A DNA stretch of 64,000 nucleotides from Brevifilum sp029548365 (GCA_035376985.1 DAOSSA010000008.1:1-64000); one strand, 5' to 3'; shown: positions 8,327-17,109, counted from the stretch's first letter. The notes: a model not told the origin generated them from the letters alone. Numbers and translations are program-made.

Positions 8327-9643
8327 ATGCGCAATCCTAAATTAACCCGGCTGCTGATGGGCATTTTGGTCGCCTTTGCCCTGCTGGCGTTGATGCTGGC
8401 GGTGTATTATCTGCCACCCGTGCACGAACGGCTGGCATGGCGGGTGTCCAGCCTGCGTGCAAAGGTGTTTTACTTTTTTAATCCTCCCGGTAAGGTGATC
8501 TTTTCACCGGGGCAGCAGGAAGAAATGGACGCGACCGTCTCCATGACATTAACCGCCATGCCGTCGTCATTAACTCCCACACGTGAACCCTCATTGGCGC
8601 CCACCGTGTTGATGACCCCCACCTCAACGGAGACGCTGATTCCCACCATCACTCCAACCGCCATTCCCGACAGCGTCACTCTGCAAGGGGTGCGCCATGA
8701 ATACCAGAAGATGAACAACTGTGGTCCAGTCACCCTAGCCATGGCCCTATCCTATTGGGGCTGGTCAGGCGATCAGGACACAACCCGTCCCTGGCTGCGT
8801 CCGCATCCGGATGACCGCAACATCACGCCCGAGGAAATGGCTGCAGCTGTAAAAATCCACACCGATCTGGATGCGCTGGTGCGCTCGGGCGGCGATACAC
8901 ACATCCTCAAGCAGTTCATTGCTGCTGGGTTTCCCGTGATCATCGAGCGTGATATGGGCGATGTTCGTCCGAATGAGGATTGGACCGGGCATTACGGCGT
9001 CATCACGGGTTATGATGACAGCCGCGAGAGGTTCATCCTGCAGGATTCTTTTATTATGGCGGATTATCCCCTGGCTTACGCCGATCATTACCGCTACTGG
9101 CGGGCGTTCAACCATATCTACGTGGTCATTTTCCCGCCTGAACGCGAGCTGGAAGTCCTGTCGATCCTTGGTGCGCATGCCGATGCTCACTTCAATCACC
9201 AGCGCGCTGAGGAGATTGCACAGGATGCCATTAACGAGCTTGAAGGGCGCGATTTATTCTTCGCCTGGTTCAACCTGGGCACCAGCCGAGTGAACCTGGG
9301 TGATTATTTTGCCGCTGCCCAAGCCTATGACCACGCTTATCATGTGGTCTACCCCACCATCCCATCAGCGGCGCGTCCCTGGCGGATGACCTGGTATCAA
9401 ACTGGCCCATACGAAGCCTATTATTACACAGGTCGCTACCAGGATGTAATTGACCTGGCAACCTTCACCATTGTCAATACCGGCGTACAGGAAATCGAAG
9501 AGACCTGGTTATGGCGCGGGCGTGCCCGCCTGGCGTTGGACGACACGGCTGGCGCGATCGAGGATTTTCGCACGGCTCTCAAATATCACCCGGGCTGGGA
9601 CGCGGCGTTGACTGAACTGGACAAATTGGGGGTCAGTCCCTGA
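8327..9643 (+). CDS. Membrane-anchored C39-like peptidase-family protein with TPR domain
   Basis: 438 residues. An N-terminal membrane anchor (LLMGILVAFALLALMLAVYYL) is followed by a Thr/Pro/Ser-rich spacer and a papain-like Peptidase_C39_2-type domain. The candidate triad is Cys132 (NNCGPVT), His222 (GHYGVITGYDD) and Asp240 (LQDSF). A C-terminal TPR region follows (FNLGTSRVNLGDYFAAAQAYDHAY and RARLALDDTAGAIEDFRTAL, quoted as separate parts). It should sit outside the membrane and either cleave or bind peptides. It has no ABC transporter partner, unlike bacteriocin C39 exporters. ATG 8327 is chosen over an upstream GTG/TTG because the paralogue starts with the same NPKL sequence and the promoter lies just before it. 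Confidence 0.8.
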   Translation: MRNPKLTRLLMGILVAFALLALMLAVYYLPPVHERLAWRVSSLRAKVFYFFNPPGKVIFSPGQQEEMDATVSMTLTAMPSSLTPTREPSLAPTVLMTPTSTETLIPTITPTAIPDSVTLQGVRHEYQKMNNCGPVTLAMALSYWGWSGDQDTTRPWLRPHPDDRNITPEEMAAAVKIHTDLDALVRSGGDTHILKQFIAAGFPVIIERDMGDVRPNEDWTGHYGVITGYDDSRERFILQDSFIMADYPLAYADHYRYWRAFNHIYVVIFPPERELEVLSILGAHADAHFNHQRAEEIAQDAINELEGRDLFFAWFNLGTSRVNLGDYFAAAQAYDHAYHVVYPTIPSAARPWRMTWYQTGPYEAYYYTGRYQDVIDLATFTIVNTGVQEIEETWLWRGRARLALDDTAGAIEDFRTALKYHPGWDAALTELDKLGVSP

Positions 9644-9735
9644 GGTAACCGGTTTGCTCGATAAATCTCAGACGCCATTACCCGCTTCACTCCGGGCGTC
9701 AGCTTCCTTTGATATGCATAAATTTAGTAAAAGGA

Positions 9736-9741
9736 TATAAT
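9736..9741 (+). promoter_or_regulatory. -10 box of the second C39/TPR gene
   Basis: TATAAT at 9736-9741 is followed by CCCATTT and then the ATG at 9749. The same TATAATCCCA string precedes the upstream paralogue. The -35 is unclear: TTGATA at 9709-9714 is 21 bp away. The arrangement again implies a leaderless mRNA. Confidence 0.55.
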
Positions 9742-9748
9742 CCCATTT

Positions 9749-11056
9749 ATGCAAAACCCCAAGCTGAACAAGATCTTAATGGTCTTGATGATTGCCATTG
9801 CCTCAAGCGCATTGTTGTTGGCGATTTATTTTCTTCCTCCGGTACACAGCCGGCTTTCCTGGCGGCTCTCGCTGCTGCGCGCTGAGATCTATTATTTCTT
9901 CAATCCCCCTGATGAGATGGTTTTCATCCCGGGGCAGAAGGAAGAAATGTCGGCTATGGAGCTGACGCCTACTGCCACTGAGGCTCCTCCCACGGCGACT
10001 GTGGAGCCTTCAGCAACGCCCACAAATTTTGTGTCTCCAACCCCAACGGAAACTCAAACCCCTACGCCTACCGCAACACCGATTCCCTCCGCCGTTGAAC
10101 TAGAAGGCTTCGTTTACGATAAACAGCTCTTTAACAACTGCGGACCGGCGAACCTGTCGGTGGCGCTTAGTTTCTGGGGCTGGGATGGCGACCAGACCGA
10201 TATCGCAGCCGTGGTGCGCCCAAACTCCAAGGACCGCAACGTCATGCCCTACGAGATGGTTGAGTTCGTGCGCGTTCATACTCACCTGAACGCGGTTGTT
10301 CGTTATGGCGGCGACCTTGAGGTGATTAAACGATTTATTGCCGCGGGCTTCCCGGTGTTGATTGAGCGCGGCTATTATGAGGAGATCACTGAATTTGGCT
10401 GGATGGGGCATTACAATGTCATCACCGGATATGATGACAACCGGGAAGTGTTTACCGTGCAGGATACCTACCCTGGCATCCCAAATGCGACCTATAGTTT
10501 TGAGCGGATTGAGCGACATTGGCAGGCTTTTAATTACATCTATATCATCACCTATCCACCGGAGCAGGAAGCCAGGGTGCTTGAACTCCTCGGACCGCAG
10601 GCTGATGAAGCCTACAACCTGCAGTATGCTGCCGAAAAAGCCCGCGCAGAGATCGACTTCCTCAGCGGGCGTGAACTGTTTTTTGGCTGGCATAATTACG
10701 GTTCCAGCCTGGCGAATCTTGGCGATTATTACGGCGCTGCCCAGGCTTTTGATACAGCCTTTGAGGTATACGAGGAGATTTACCCACGTCCCTATCGTTT
10801 GTTCTGGTATTCAACCGGTGCATATTACGCCTATTATTACACCGGGCGTTACCAGGATGTGATCAATCTGGCTGATGCTGTTTTGGGGTTGTCCGCCGAG
10901 CCAGCGATTGAGGAGACCTGGGTGTGGCGCGGGCGCGCCCGCCTGGCGTTGGGCAACACCAATGGCGCGATTGAAGACTTCCGTACAGCCCTGAAATGGC
11001 ATCCCGGCTGGTGGGTGGCAAACAATGAGTTGCAGAGTTTAGGAATCTGGGATTAG
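9749..11056 (+). CDS. Second membrane-anchored C39-like protein with TPR domain (paralogue)
   Basis: 435 residues and collinear with the gene just upstream: membrane anchor, Thr/Pro-rich spacer (PTPTETQTPTPTATPIPS), C39-like domain with Cys131 (NNCGPAN), His221 (GHYNVITGYDD) and Asp239 (VQDTY), then TPR repeats ending RALALGNTNGAIEDFRTALK-like. Both copies keep all three candidate catalytic residues, so neither looks decayed. The pair arose by tandem duplication; each copy has its own promoter box. A bidirectional-looking terminator follows at 11106. Confidence 0.8.
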   Translation: MQNPKLNKILMVLMIAIASSALLLAIYFLPPVHSRLSWRLSLLRAEIYYFFNPPDEMVFIPGQKEEMSAMELTPTATEAPPTATVEPSATPTNFVSPTPTETQTPTPTATPIPSAVELEGFVYDKQLFNNCGPANLSVALSFWGWDGDQTDIAAVVRPNSKDRNVMPYEMVEFVRVHTHLNAVVRYGGDLEVIKRFIAAGFPVLIERGYYEEITEFGWMGHYNVITGYDDNREVFTVQDTYPGIPNATYSFERIERHWQAFNYIYIITYPPEQEARVLELLGPQADEAYNLQYAAEKARAEIDFLSGRELFFGWHNYGSSLANLGDYYGAAQAFDTAFEVYEEIYPRPYRLFWYSTGAYYAYYYTGRYQDVINLADAVLGLSAEPAIEETWVWRGRARLALGNTNGAIEDFRTALKWHPGWWVANNELQSLGIWD

Positions 11057-11105
11057 AAATTTGAACTTTGGTGCAGTGAGGGGGATGGATCCACTTAATC
11101 AACAA

Positions 11106-11140
11106 AGAGGCTGCCTTTTGAGGCAGCCTCTCTTATTATT
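11106..11140 (+). terminator. Intrinsic terminator after the C39/TPR pair
   Basis: A 10-bp perfect stem AGAGGCTGCC/GGCAGCCTCT (11106-11131) with loop TTTTGA is followed by a T-rich tail CTTATTATTT. It lies between convergent genes and may serve both. Confidence 0.8.
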
Positions 11141-11154
11141 TAATAAATTGGTTC

Positions 11155-11451
11155 TCAAGCTTCAGATGGCTTTGCTTTTTCAGCCTTGGCCTCAGGTTTG
11201 GATTCTGGTTTGCTCTCGGTTTCCTTTTTTCCTGAATCCTCCCGATCGCTATGGTAGGTTTGACCAGAGGGCGATCGGTTGTCCGTTGCATAAAAACCCT
11301 TACCTTTGAACACAATTCCCACGGGTTGGTAAACTTTCCGCAAAGCCGGCTCGTTGCACTCCGGACAGACTGTCAGGGGACCATCGGTGAACTTCTGAAA
11401 CTGGTCGAAGCGCACGCCGCAATTTTCGCAATGATAGGTATAAGTAGGCAT
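11155..11451 (-). CDS. FmdB-family zinc ribbon protein
   Basis: 98 residues. It starts MPTYTYHCENCG, then CPECNE, giving the two CxxC pairs of the FmdB/CxxC_CXXC_SSSS zinc-ribbon family, with the usual GKGFYATDNR segment after it. The C-terminal third is a Lys/Glu/Pro/Ser-rich low-complexity tail (KPESKPEAKAEKAKPSEA). Members are small putative regulators, and no role is proven. It is a single gene, convergent with the C39/TPR pair. Confidence 0.9.
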   Translation of the reverse strand: MPTYTYHCENCGVRFDQFQKFTDGPLTVCPECNEPALRKVYQPVGIVFKGKGFYATDNRSPSGQTYHSDREDSGKKETESKPESKPEAKAEKAKPSEA

Positions 11452-11560
11452 TTTTAACTTCCTGTTTGTTAACCAAAAAAATTATAGTCCCCTTCAAATC
11501 GATTGGCAAGCGTACACCGCACCTTTTAACAGATTTCTTACACCCCTCTCGGCGCTGCCC

Positions 11561-11589
11561 TTGACCGGCAACGGTATATGGAATAGAAT
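11561..11589 (+). promoter_or_regulatory. Promoter of tRNA-Arg
   Basis: -35 TTGACC (11561-11566), 17-bp spacer, -10 TAGAAT (11584-11589), with the tRNA starting 17 nt downstream. Confidence 0.75.
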
Positions 11590-11605
11590 TTAAATTCTGA
11601 GTGAT

Positions 11606-11678
11606 GCCCTCGTAGCTTAATGGACAGAGCAACTGCTTGCGGAGCAGTAGGTTGTGCGTTCGAATCGCACCGAGGGTA
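11606..11678 (+). tRNA. tRNA-Arg(GCG)
   Basis: A full cloverleaf. The acceptor GCCCTCG (11606-11612) pairs with CGAGGGT (11671-11677), and the discriminator is A. The anticodon stem ACTGC/GCAGT has loop TTGCGGA, giving anticodon GCG (CGC codon). The T arm is GTGCG-TTCGAAT-CGCAC. CCA is not encoded. Confidence 0.95.
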
Positions 11679-11821
11679 TTTTTTATTTCCCAACCCGGCA
11701 AACAGAGACTGACGGGACTGCTCTTCAAGCGTGAAGATTCCCGGAATATTTTGGCGCAAAGGGGGGCCTGATTCTCCATCAAGCACAGGAAAGAAGGGCA
11801 AGCCCTGTCCCTATCAAAGTT

Positions 11822-11850
11822 TTGGTATATATGATAATTAAGACTATAAT
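11822..11850 (+). promoter_or_regulatory. Promoter of the sugar dehydrogenase gene
   Basis: -35 TTGGTA (11822-11827), 17-bp spacer, -10 TATAAT (11845-11850), 38 nt before the chosen start codon. Confidence 0.65.
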
Positions 11851-11888
11851 TATCTTATATGCTCGGAAATTTAATTAAGGACACTAAG

Positions 11889-13190
11889 ATGATCAAGCCA
11901 TTCAGTTTTGCTAAAACACAAATACGATGGGTGATTGCATTCATACTCATCAGCGCGGTGGTTGGCACAGGAATATTTGCCCTGCTCCTGCCCCAACTGC
12001 CGGCTTTCGCCCAAGATGAATCGAATTTACCTGAAATTTCACCCTTGCTGGTGGCATCCGGACTGGAGCGACCGGTTGGCATTGCTCACGCCGCGGATGG
12101 CAGCGGGCGCCTGTTTATCGTTGAGCAACAGGGACAAATCTTGATCCTGGAAGCTCAACGGGTTGAGACACCCTTTTTAGACATCCGAGACCGGGTTGCT
12201 TCCCCCGCTTCGAGTGGCGGGAATGAACAAGGTTTGCTTGGACTGGCTTTTCCACCTGATTATGCCAAAAAAGGCTATTTTTATGTCTATTACACCATGC
12301 GCACTGGCGACAACGTTCTTTCTCGGTTTTTTACCACCGAAAACCCCAACCTGGCTGACCCCAATTCCGAAGAACAGGTTTTAACGCTCCCCCACCCGCA
12401 ATACCAGAACCACAATGGGGGACAATTGGCTTTTGGACCTGATGGTTACCTGTATATCGGTGTCGGTGATGGCGGCGGCGGCGGTGACCCCCTTGGAAAC
12501 GCTCAGAACCCTGCTTCATTAAATGGCAAGCTGCTGCGGATTGATGTCGAAATGGAAGCCAGCATTTACAAACCCGGCTCGGGATTGAACACGATCATTT
12601 GGGATTTCAATTGCCTCAATGGCGCAGGGATTAACTACCCAACCGCCTATTTGATCCCTGCAAGCAACCCCTTTCTCGACGATCCCGGATATCGCCCCGA
12701 AATTTGGGCTCTGGGTTTGCGCAACCCCTGGCGCTTTTCCTTTGACCGTGAAAACGGTGATCTTTACATCGCCGATGTCGGCCAGGATCGCTGGGAGGAG
12801 ATCAATTACCAGCCAGCAGGCAGCCCCGGTGGCCAAAATTATGGCTGGAACACCCTGGAAGGGAAAGAATGTTATGGATCAGTTTTCTGCGATCCAAATG
12901 GGTTAACCCTGCCAGTGCATGTTTATCCGAATTCCTCTTCTCCGAATTGCTCCATTACCGGGGGATATGTGTACCGGGGCGATGAAATTCCCGCCCTGGA
13001 AGGCGTGTATATCTTTGGAGATTTTTGCAGCGGGAGCATCTGGGGACTGCAAACGGATGGGGATACCTGGGAACAGGTGCTGCTGACCAGCACGAGTTTC
13101 ATGATCAGCGGCTTTGGCGAAGATGAACAGGGTGAAATTTACATCGCGGATATGATCGGCGGCGGGATTTACAAACTGGTCTTGAAATAG
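11889..13190 (+). CDS. PQQ-dependent-type soluble sugar dehydrogenase (GSDH family)
   Basis: 433 residues. An N-terminal membrane/signal segment (WVIAFILISAVVGTGIFALL) ending near PAFAQ is followed by a six-bladed beta-propeller of the glucose/sorbosone dehydrogenase family: GLERPVGIAHAADGSGRLFI, NEQGLLGLAFPPDY, NHNGGQLAFGPDGYLYIGVG, GKLLRIDV. Family members oxidise aldoses outside the cytoplasm with PQQ, although many annotated members lack shown activity and no PQQ synthesis gene is in the window. Start ATG 11889 has AAGGA 7 nt upstream; an upstream ATG at 11859 is less likely. It stands alone. Confidence 0.85.
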   Translation: MIKPFSFAKTQIRWVIAFILISAVVGTGIFALLLPQLPAFAQDESNLPEISPLLVASGLERPVGIAHAADGSGRLFIVEQQGQILILEAQRVETPFLDIRDRVASPASSGGNEQGLLGLAFPPDYAKKGYFYVYYTMRTGDNVLSRFFTTENPNLADPNSEEQVLTLPHPQYQNHNGGQLAFGPDGYLYIGVGDGGGGGDPLGNAQNPASLNGKLLRIDVEMEASIYKPGSGLNTIIWDFNCLNGAGINYPTAYLIPASNPFLDDPGYRPEIWALGLRNPWRFSFDRENGDLYIADVGQDRWEEINYQPAGSPGGQNYGWNTLEGKECYGSVFCDPNGLTLPVHVYPNSSSPNCSITGGYVYRGDEIPALEGVYIFGDFCSGSIWGLQTDGDTWEQVLLTSTSFMISGFGEDEQGEIYIADMIGGGIYKLVLK

Positions 13191-13238
13191 CCGGGATTGG
13201 CTGCAAGCCACACAAGCAGGGGAAGATTCGCACTGACC

Positions 13239-14060
13239 TCAGATGACAGCGAAAAGCTGGACGAGGTGATAACCAATCAGGGCTGCCCAGATCCAGCTAT
13301 CGATCCGGTCCAGGATGCCGCCATGACCGGGGATCAGATTGCCTGTGTCTTTCACCTTCGCTGTTCGTTTAAACAGGCTCACCAGTAAATCCCCCGCTGC
13401 TGACACCAAAGCCAGCACGAAACCCATCACCGCTCCCTGCCATAAAGGTGTCGCCGCAGGCAGCCACCCCACACAGCGCCAGAGCAGCACCAGCAGGGCT
13501 CCAAACAGGGTGCCGGTCACCACCTCGCCCGCCAGTCCGGCCCAGGTCTTGTTGGGGCTGAGGCGCGGGGACATTTTCTTTACCCCCAGCCAGCCGCCGA
13601 TAAAATACGCACCCGAATCAGCCAGCCATACAGACGGGAGCGCAGTCAGCATCCAACCGAGCCCGTTTTCTAAAGCCCTCAGGGAGATCATCCCCCCGCC
13701 CACCCAGCCAAGGTAAAGAATACCCGCCAGGTTGATGACAAAGCCCAGGGCGGCGCCATCGCGACCGCGTTCATATTCGACCAACCCATTAATAGCGTTC
13801 GCCAGCACGAGGAGGGTCAACAAAGGTCCGAGATAGGCGTCATCCAAAGCCCAGCGCTGAACAACAAACAGGGCGACACCCAGCAGCAGCATCACCAGTG
13901 AAGGCTGATGCCCCATTTCCTTGAACAAGCGCGTGAATTCATAGGCTGCCATCAGCAGGATTAACAAAATGAACAGGTTAAACGCCCAGCCCCCAAGATA
14001 GATCAGGATTAATACCAGCGGAATAAATACCAGCGCCGCTTTGACACGTTGGGATAACAT
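13239..14060 (-). CDS. cdsA: Phosphatidate cytidylyltransferase CdsA
   Basis: 273 residues with about 7-8 membrane segments. The CTP transferase signature is near the C terminus: KVKDTGNLIPGHGGILDRID, with the Asp pair. It makes CDP-diacylglycerol from phosphatidate and CTP, the branch point of phospholipid synthesis. It lies 19 nt after uppS, the common uppS-cdsA order, and is the last gene of the frr-uppS-cdsA run. The length is normal for the family. Confidence 0.95.
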   Translation of the reverse strand: MLSQRVKAALVFIPLVLILIYLGGWAFNLFILLILLMAAYEFTRLFKEMGHQPSLVMLLLGVALFVVQRWALDDAYLGPLLTLLVLANAINGLVEYERGRDGAALGFVINLAGILYLGWVGGGMISLRALENGLGWMLTALPSVWLADSGAYFIGGWLGVKKMSPRLSPNKTWAGLAGEVVTGTLFGALLVLLWRCVGWLPAATPLWQGAVMGFVLALVSAAGDLLVSLFKRTAKVKDTGNLIPGHGGILDRIDSWIWAALIGYHLVQLFAVI

Positions 14061-14079
14061 CGGGAAATTGGTTACAACC

Positions 14080-14805
14080 TCAGTCTTCTTTTAGTCCACC
14101 AAACCGCCGATCGCGCTGGGCATATTCATCGATGGCTTTTTGTAATTCTTCTTCGTTAAAATCAGGCCAGTAGACCTTGGGGAAGTCCCACTCTGAATAA
14201 ACCGTCTGCCAGGTGAGGAAATTGCTGGTGCGCTGCTCGCCAGAAGTGCGAATCACCAGGTCCGGGTCGGGGATCTCCGCGGTGAACATGTAATGGCTCA
14301 CCAGGGCTTCGTCCACGTCATCCGGGTTCACCCGGTCCGCCAGCATACGCTTGATGGCATGGATGATCTCATCCCGCCCCCCGTAGTTAAAGGCCAGCAC
14401 GATATTGATGCGCTGGTTGTGCCGGGTCAGTTCGATCGCAGCGCGAACTTTTTTCTGCAGCGTGTTTGAGAGCCCATCCAGGTGACCAATGTGGATCAGG
14501 CGGGCGCCTTCCGCATGCAATTCTTCAATTTCACGGTCGATCACCTCCGAAAGGATGTGCATCAAGCCGGTGATCTCTGTTTTTGGGCGGGACCAGTTTT
14601 CAGTAGAAAATGCATACAATGTCAGGTACTCAATGCCAAGTTTGGCGCTGGCGCGGATGATGGTGCGTAAATTTTCCGTCCCGGCGCGATGACCTGCCAT
14701 ACGAGACAGACCACGTTCCTGAGCCCAGCGACCATTGCCATCCATGATGATGGCTACGTGCCTGGGAACCTTTGAAAACCTGGGGGTGACTTCGTTAGTG
14801 GTCAT
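14080..14805 (-). CDS. uppS: Isoprenyl transferase (undecaprenyl diphosphate synthase)
   Basis: 241 residues. The cis-prenyltransferase signatures are intact: HVAIIMDGNGRWAQERGL with the catalytic Asp, GHRAG, TLYAFSTENWSRP, and the C-terminal RTSGEQRTSNFLTWQ with YSEWDFPKVYWPDF. It makes the lipid carrier for cell-wall precursors by condensing isopentenyl diphosphate units. The start lies 6 nt after the frr stop. Confidence 0.97.
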   Translation of the reverse strand: MTTNEVTPRFSKVPRHVAIIMDGNGRWAQERGLSRMAGHRAGTENLRTIIRASAKLGIEYLTLYAFSTENWSRPKTEITGLMHILSEVIDREIEELHAEGARLIHIGHLDGLSNTLQKKVRAAIELTRHNQRINIVLAFNYGGRDEIIHAIKRMLADRVNPDDVDEALVSHYMFTAEIPDPDLVIRTSGEQRTSNFLTWQTVYSEWDFPKVYWPDFNEEELQKAIDEYAQRDRRFGGLKED

Positions 14806-14811
14806 TAATTA

Positions 14812-15369
14812 TCACACTTCCATGATCTCAGTTTCTTTACGCGCACCGATTTCATCAACCTTTTTTATCATTTTATCGGTTAGCTCTTGAAGCTCCTTCT
14901 CGCCGCGTGCCTGGTCGTCCTCGGACAACAATCCTTCTTTTTCGAAATCTCGCAAATCGCGAATCAGGTCACGCCGTGTATTGCGAATGCGGACTCGAGC
15001 TTCTTCCATCCGGTTGTTGACCATGCGTACCAGCTCTCGGCGGCGTTCCTCAGTTAACTGAGGCAGCGAAAGGCGGATCACTTTCCCATCGCTATTGGGG
15101 GTCAGACCCAGATCCGAGACCAGGAAAGCACGCTCAATGTTCTTCAGCGTTGCAGGGTCAAAGGGACGAATCAGCAGTTGGCGTGGTTCGGGAACGCTGA
15201 TCGACGCAAGCTGAATCAGGGGCGTGTTGGCGCCATAATAATCGACAGGCAGCCTCTCAATCAGCGCTGGTGAGGCCCGTCCAGTGCGAATTGCAGACAG
15301 GTCCTCCTCCAGGGAATCCAGAGCAGATTGCATTTTCTCGACTGCTTCTCTCAAGGTGTCTTTGATCAT
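14812..15369 (-). CDS. frr: Ribosome recycling factor
   Basis: 185 residues, the normal length. The typical landmarks are RTGRASPALIERLPVDYYG, PLIQLASISVPEPRQLLI, and the helical C terminus with EERRRELVRMVNNRMEEARV. It splits post-termination ribosomes together with EF-G. The frame is open to 15456, but ATG 15369 carries a good GGAGG upstream and matches the family N terminus. It is separated from pyrH by about 280 nt and a terminator, so frr-uppS-cdsA probably has its own promoter; I could not place one with confidence. Confidence 0.95.
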   Translation of the reverse strand: MIKDTLREAVEKMQSALDSLEEDLSAIRTGRASPALIERLPVDYYGANTPLIQLASISVPEPRQLLIRPFDPATLKNIERAFLVSDLGLTPNSDGKVIRLSLPQLTEERRRELVRMVNNRMEEARVRIRNTRRDLIRDLRDFEKEGLLSEDDQARGEKELQELTDKMIKKVDEIGARKETEIMEV

Positions 15370-15579
15370 ATTCTTCTTCCTCCAAGGTTTGAATACATTT
15401 TCGATTATTAAGCATACAACAAAAGCTTTATCTCGTCTACCTTGTGCGTAGAACATTTGGCGTTACCCGTTAAGCGGATCTCAGCGCTCATTTAAGGTTT
15501 TGTCTGACCCCAATCACCCATCGCAAAGATGAACAATACATAACATACGGAGAAAAAGTGTACCTTCTTGTTAAGAAAA

Positions 15580-15600
15580 GCTGCCCGACAAACGGGCAGC
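15580..15600 (-). terminator. Intrinsic terminator after pyrH
   Basis: GCTGCCCG/CGGGCAGC perfect 8-bp stem with a 5-nt loop. On the minus strand it is followed directly by TTTTCTTAAC. It lies 50 nt after the pyrH stop and separates rpsB-tsf-pyrH from frr-uppS-cdsA. Confidence 0.8.
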
Positions 15601-15649
15601 CACTCTCCAAATTTTTTTACAAAAACGCAAGCCTGATCTGCTGGGTCCT

Positions 15650-16381
15650 TTAGCCTTCGTCGACCAATGTGCCGATCTTTTCGCCGCGTAAAGCCTTCGC
15701 CAGTGCTTTCTCATCCCATAAATTCACCACCAGGATTGGGAGTTTATTTTCCATACACAGTGAGATTGCCGTGCTGTCCATCACCTCCAGGCGCCGGTTG
15801 AGGGTGTCAATATAGGTCAGGTGTTCAAATTTTTTCGCCCCAACATGTCGATTGGGATCCTTATCGTACACCCCATCGACCTTCGTCGCCTTGATCAATA
15901 CATCTGCACCGATTTCCACGGCGCGCAGTGCCGCGGCGGTATCGGTGGAGAAAAAAGGGTTACCGGTGCCGCCGCCAAAGATCACCACGCGGTTTTTCTC
16001 CAGGTGGCGAATTGCCCGCCTCCGAATATAGGGTTCTGCTACAGAACGCATCTCAATCGCAGATTGAACGCGGGTCATCAAGTCGATGCGCTCAAAAGCA
16101 TCCATCAATGCCAGGGCGTTCATCACCGTAGCCAGCATGCCCATATAATCGGCTGTCGCCCGGTCCATGCCGGCGCTCAGACCGGTGCGTCCGCGCCACA
16201 GGTTGCCGGCACCGATCACAATTGCCACGTCAACACCCATTTCATGCACTTGTTTGACCCGTTGAGCGATATCCGTGGCCCGATCAGGGCTGATCCCGAG
16301 GCCTTCTTCACCTGCCAGAGCCTCACCGCTCAATTTCAACAGGATTCGTTGGTAAGCAAGCCCATTTTTGTTTGTGGCCAT
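15650..16381 (-). CDS. pyrH: Uridylate kinase
   Basis: 243 residues. It is an amino-acid-kinase-family UMP kinase: RILLKLSGEALAGEEGLGIS at the N terminus, then VGAGNLWRG-type phosphate loop (read here as VIGAGNLWRGRTGLS), DRATADYMGMLATVMNALAL, and FGGGTGNPFFSTDTAAALRA. It phosphorylates UMP to UDP with ATP. ATG 16381 has AGGAGGG at a good distance; an apparent upstream extension to 16537 runs into tsf and is rejected. A terminator-like hairpin lies only 39 nt upstream, so expression may depend on readthrough from tsf or a separate promoter. Confidence 0.96.
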   Translation of the reverse strand: MATNKNGLAYQRILLKLSGEALAGEEGLGISPDRATDIAQRVKQVHEMGVDVAIVIGAGNLWRGRTGLSAGMDRATADYMGMLATVMNALALMDAFERIDLMTRVQSAIEMRSVAEPYIRRRAIRHLEKNRVVIFGGGTGNPFFSTDTAAALRAVEIGADVLIKATKVDGVYDKDPNRHVGAKKFEHLTYIDTLNRRLEVMDSTAISLCMENKLPILVVNLWDEKALAKALRGEKIGTLVDEG

Positions 16382-16419
16382 CAGCCCTCCTTTGTAATTT
16401 CTGTTTTTGATAAAAATAA

Positions 16420-16439
16420 AGCCAACCTTGCGGTTGGCT
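16420..16439 (-). terminator. Terminator/attenuator between tsf and pyrH
   Basis: AGCCAACC/GGTTGGCT 8-bp stem with a TTGC loop. On the minus strand it is followed by TTTATTTTTATC. It begins 9 nt after the tsf stop and ends 38 nt before the pyrH start, so it should lower pyrH expression relative to rpsB-tsf. Confidence 0.7.
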
Positions 16440-16448
16440 TCGAATGTG

Positions 16449-17078
16449 TTAATCCTGATCCTGATCCTGTTCAACCGGAACAGCTTCAGAGCCAAGCTCC
16501 CAGCGAACGAAGCGCCGAACGACGATCTTTTCGCCAAGTTTGCTCACCGTCTGGTTAATCAGGTCCTGTACGCTCATGCTCTCATCGCGCACATAAGCCT
16601 GGTTCATCAGCACGGTCTGTTGTTTGAATTTTTTTAAAAATCCCTCAACAATTTTGGGGATGATATTCTCGGGTTTGCCATCATCTTTTGCGCGTACGGT
16701 TGCAATATGCGCTTCACGATCGAGGTCTGCCTGGGGAATGTCCTCTTCTTTAAGGTAAAGGGGGTTTGCTGCTGCGATATGCAGGGCTATTTCATGCGCC
16801 AGTTCACGAAAATCAGGTGAAAGGCTGGCAAAATCGGTTTCACAGTTGACTTCAACCATCACCTTCAAGCGGCCTTCGCCATGGGAATACACCTCAATTA
16901 TGCCTTCAGATGCTTCCCGGTTGGCGCGTTTGGCAGCTTTAGCCAGTCCCTTTTCGCGCAAGACAATCACTGCTTTATCAAAATCTCCATCGGCGTCACG
17001 CAGTGCAGCCCGGCAGTCAAGGATGCCGCAACCGGTGGCTCTGCGCAATTCTTTGATCATTTCAGTTGTAATTTCCAT
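16449..17078 (-). CDS. tsf: Translation elongation factor Ts (short form)
   Basis: 209 residues. The N-terminal UBA-like domain and the EF-Tu contact sequence are intact (LRRATGCGILDCRAALRDAD), followed by EVNCETDFASLSPDFRELAH. It exchanges GDP for GTP on EF-Tu. At 209 residues it is a short EF-Ts, like those of Thermus and cyanobacteria and lacking much of the second core subdomain present in E. coli. The final residues are Asp/Gln-rich (VEQDQDQD). It follows rpsB by 31 nt, the conserved order. Confidence 0.95.
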   Translation of the reverse strand: MEITTEMIKELRRATGCGILDCRAALRDADGDFDKAVIVLREKGLAKAAKRANREASEGIIEVYSHGEGRLKVMVEVNCETDFASLSPDFRELAHEIALHIAAANPLYLKEEDIPQADLDREAHIATVRAKDDGKPENIIPKIVEGFLKKFKQQTVLMNQAYVRDESMSVQDLINQTVSKLGEKIVVRRFVRWELGSEAVPVEQDQDQD

Positions 17079-17109
17079 CTTAATTTATCCTATCATTCAG
17101 TGCTGTCAT

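Noticed and set aside
8327..11056. Bacteriocin export system based on the C39 domains
   Set aside because: There is no ABC transporter, no double-glycine precursor peptide and no immunity gene nearby; the domains are anchored outside and joined to TPRs.
15650..16537. Longer reading of pyrH to 16537
   Set aside because: The extension covers the tsf end and a terminator hairpin; ATG 16381 has a strong ribosome-binding site and the family N terminus.
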